The notes beneath the pieces are model-generated. The model saw only the letters and a program-made list of their open reading frames with translations, was not told the DNA's origin and did no database searches. This document shows, piece after piece, positions 61,526 to 64,000 of a stretch of DNA of 64,000 nucleotides; positions within the stretch are counted from its first letter, which is position 1, and each line of letters begins with the position of its first letter. This stretch comes from Rallus limicola (lineage: Eukaryota > Chordata > Aves > Gruiformes > Rallidae). The stretch is from NCBI GenBank assembly GCA_022605955.1, contig JAKCOZ010000010.1, positions 2,542,001-2,606,000 of the forward strand, written 5' to 3'. The position numbers were made by a program, and so were the translations under genes.

Positions 61526-64000
61526 GTATGTGTATTTGCATCTGGATATGTCTTACTAAAAAACAACTGGTTTATAAATTCTATTAAAAGTATCCTGTAG
61601 AAGAGGGAAAGTCCAGTCATCTTATAGTCGTGTTTCTGGATATACTGATTTTCATCCAAATGTAAATTACCCCCCTTGAAATTTTTTTGAAAAAGAACAA
61701 TAATTTTCTGTAAAAAGGGCTTGTCTTTTTTTTTAAGACTTGCGTATATCTTAATTTGAATGAAGATGCCGCTTTCAAAATGGAGACACAGGTTCCAAAA
61801 CAGTTTGTTTCGTAGGAGTTCTGGTGAAAGTCAGCATTCACTGTAAGCATTTATTCTGCCAGAAATATTTTGGCTTCTATATCAGGACAGTCAGTTTAAA
61901 AGTGACTTAAACTCAGGAAAAATAACCTTTTAAGTATCTTATCTTAATCATTTCACATTAATAATTTGTGTAGCATAAGTGAAACGATGAATGCTTGCAA
62001 TTATTTTATGTGTTCTGCTCTTAAAATTAATCATTGGGATATTTTCGGAAAACTGCCTTTACCTATATTAGTCTTAATACAGTTTGTAGAAATGGTGTTC
62101 TGCTAGGGCTCCTTCGCTTTCAGTCTGTTTCTTAAACAACAGACTCCTCCTCCCCCCTTTCATCTCACTTCCTCCTGTCCTGAATTAGGTAGTCCTGCAT
62201 TAATTCTGCTCAGGGTCAACAATTCAGGATACCAGACAATTTTCTGTTCTCTTGATTTGAGCAAAAGTGTACCATGTTTCCTGTTTTTTCCAGAAAACCT
62301 TAAATTTCTTCCTCCCCCTCACACACACATACCTCCCAACTTTGATCCTTTTATCTAAACAATCTACAGTGTTTTCCTAGACTCTTTGCTGTTGAAGTTG
62401 CCATAGTTTGTTCTCTTAAAAATCAGTTTTCATGATAAGGTTCTGTCTCTTCTCATGCTGCGATATGCTATACTGTCAACATCTGTAAGCTTCTCTTCTG
62501 TTATGCTGGTCTGTTCCCTTCTCTTTTTCTGGATTTCTGCATTGCTCTAGGAGGTTGGCCAATATGGTTTGAAGGAGAACGGGAGAGGAAAGGTAAGCAA
62601 TTAAAGAATGACTACAAAACAGTGATAAGTCATCTTATTTACTTTTCCTAGTTCTTCTTTTTCCAGTATTTATCTAGAATCTCACTGTTACAGGGCAGAA
62701 AGCCTTAACTCTTTTTGTCTGTGCAACACTTAAGGAGAGGGAGAAAAATAATGGCAGAAGAAATCAGTCTTCTGGTTGGTAAGGAAGGAAAGAACTTTTT
62801 TCAGAAACATGAGGAGTAGTAGGTACAGATATTCTGATAGGAACAGAAATAAGTATCTGACAAGATAGGTCTTCAATTATTATAGAATTTTATATGACAA
62901 GGGGGTTTCCTTATGTCCCTTACTGGGACTCCTGAAAAATAGTAGTTACCAATGCTTTCAAGAGACCCATTGGTTATATAAAATTCAAAGAAGTTTTGCC
63001 TAAGATAGGAGAGATTCCAAAAAATACTCCTGGAGGAAACCAGCACTTTTTCACACCCTGGCCATTCTCTCTCCTTTCCTTATTGGTTTTTTTTCTTTTC
63101 TTGGTGCCTTGGTGAATGCGTTGTGCTCCCTTCGTATTCTGTAAGTAGCTCCTGCGCCTGTGACCAGTACCGTACTCTGTACTCAGCTTGGCTGGGAAAG
63201 AAATGAAACGACTGGAAGAGAGTGGCTAGTTAAAACTAAAAGAGGTGACATAAGATCAGAAACGGCCTGTGAATCATATAAATGTGATACCTTCCAGACT
63301 CTGTTTGCCTTTGTGTTTAAGAATTCATAGTTTATTCACTAAAAATGAGGATCCAGTTTGGGAATTGGCTTACAATGTAGATCGTAGTGCTTATTCATCA
63401 GCTCACGAGGCTGTTATTGAGGTAATCAATATATAAATACATGAAATATAAGTAAAAACTAGCTGAATTAAGAATATAAAAGTATAATTCCCTTATTGTA
63501 AGCACACTCATAGCTTACCAACTTTTGTAGCTTGCTTATATAATCATGTAAGATTTTCCATGGGGATTCTTTACAAGCGGCTTGCAACAGTTGACCGAAA
63601 TGTGTATTTTTATGTAATCTTTTGAGATTGGGGAAGCAACTTCATGAGTTACCCCTCATCTTCCCACTAAGTTAGTGAGCATGAAGAATCAGGTAAGTAT
63701 TCAAGGATAGGACATCAAGTTTAGAGCAGTGAAAAAAGCCACGAAATCCAAGCAGAAGGTCTCACAAAGTTTGAAGTTGCTAATCAGTCTCAGGTGGTAC
63801 AGTAGCAGAGTCACTTTAGCAGTGATATGCCAGCTTTCCAAAGGATCAGTTGAAGATGCTTTTTCTGTTGATTGTATGTTTCTGAATCACTTTTACTGTA
63901 AATATTTATGAAGCCTGTGATTCTTCTAATTTGGATATTTTAAACATTTTTAGAAATTAATCACGATGTAATAAGCTATTCATTTTTGGTCAGTGCATTG
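61526..64000 (+). other. RECK: RECK intron 6, 5' part
   Basis: About 2.5 kb of intron to the window edge. An AG-bounded open stretch near 62551-62592 followed by GTAAGC looks exon-like but encodes nothing of RECK. No repeat family was recognised. Confidence 0.65.

Noticed and set aside
62551..62592. Possible RECK exon bounded by AG and GTAAGC
   Set aside because: The encoded peptide does not match the RECK sequence that must follow exon 6, and it has no support beyond splice-like dinucleotides.

Overview
This window is vertebrate nuclear DNA, and almost certainly a bird. It has large introns and AT-rich intergenic DNA, many CR1 retrotransposon fragments in both orientations, avian-type ERV LTRs, and exons of two recognisable vertebrate genes. 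There are no prokaryotic features. I cannot name the species. TGFBR1 and RECK both lie on human chromosome 9, on different arms. In birds much of human chromosome 9 corresponds to the Z chromosome, so Z linkage is plausible but is inference.

Left part (1-10228): the last coding exon of TGFBR1 (591-716) is followed by a long AT-rich 3' UTR that probably ends near the AATAAA at 4816. Intergenic DNA with two CR1 fragments follows.

Centre-left (10229-16982): a complete class III (ERV-L-like) provirus. Two 588-bp LTRs look identical and are bounded by a 5-bp target duplication (GATGT). There is a tRNA-Lys-type primer binding site, an open gag, and an open pol in the same frame separated by a single UAG with a perfect hairpin behind it. 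There is no env. This is the most striking element in the window. It looks young and may still be coding competent or polymorphic.

Middle (16983-35790): gene-poor DNA with CR1 fragments, an LTR-like repeat family, microsatellites and a 102-bp dispersed direct duplication. About 0.6-1.4 kb upstream of RECK lies a degenerate interstitial telomeric (TTAGGG-like) array, all in one orientation, interrupted by a retroelement fragment. It may mark an old rearrangement joining the TGFBR1 and RECK sides.

Right part (35790-64000): a CpG-island promoter and the first six coding exons of RECK, all on the + strand, with intact GT/AG splice sites and compatible phases. The gene continues past the window edge. 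Its introns hold an ERV-L relic whose pol segment is inverted between same-orientation LTRs (39073-40830), several CR1 copies, and two very similar LTR-like repeats that bracket the tiny exon 4.

The two host genes are linked in biology only loosely: a TGF-beta type I receptor kinase, and a GPI-anchored metalloprotease inhibitor and Wnt7 co-receptor. Nothing here shows that they work together.
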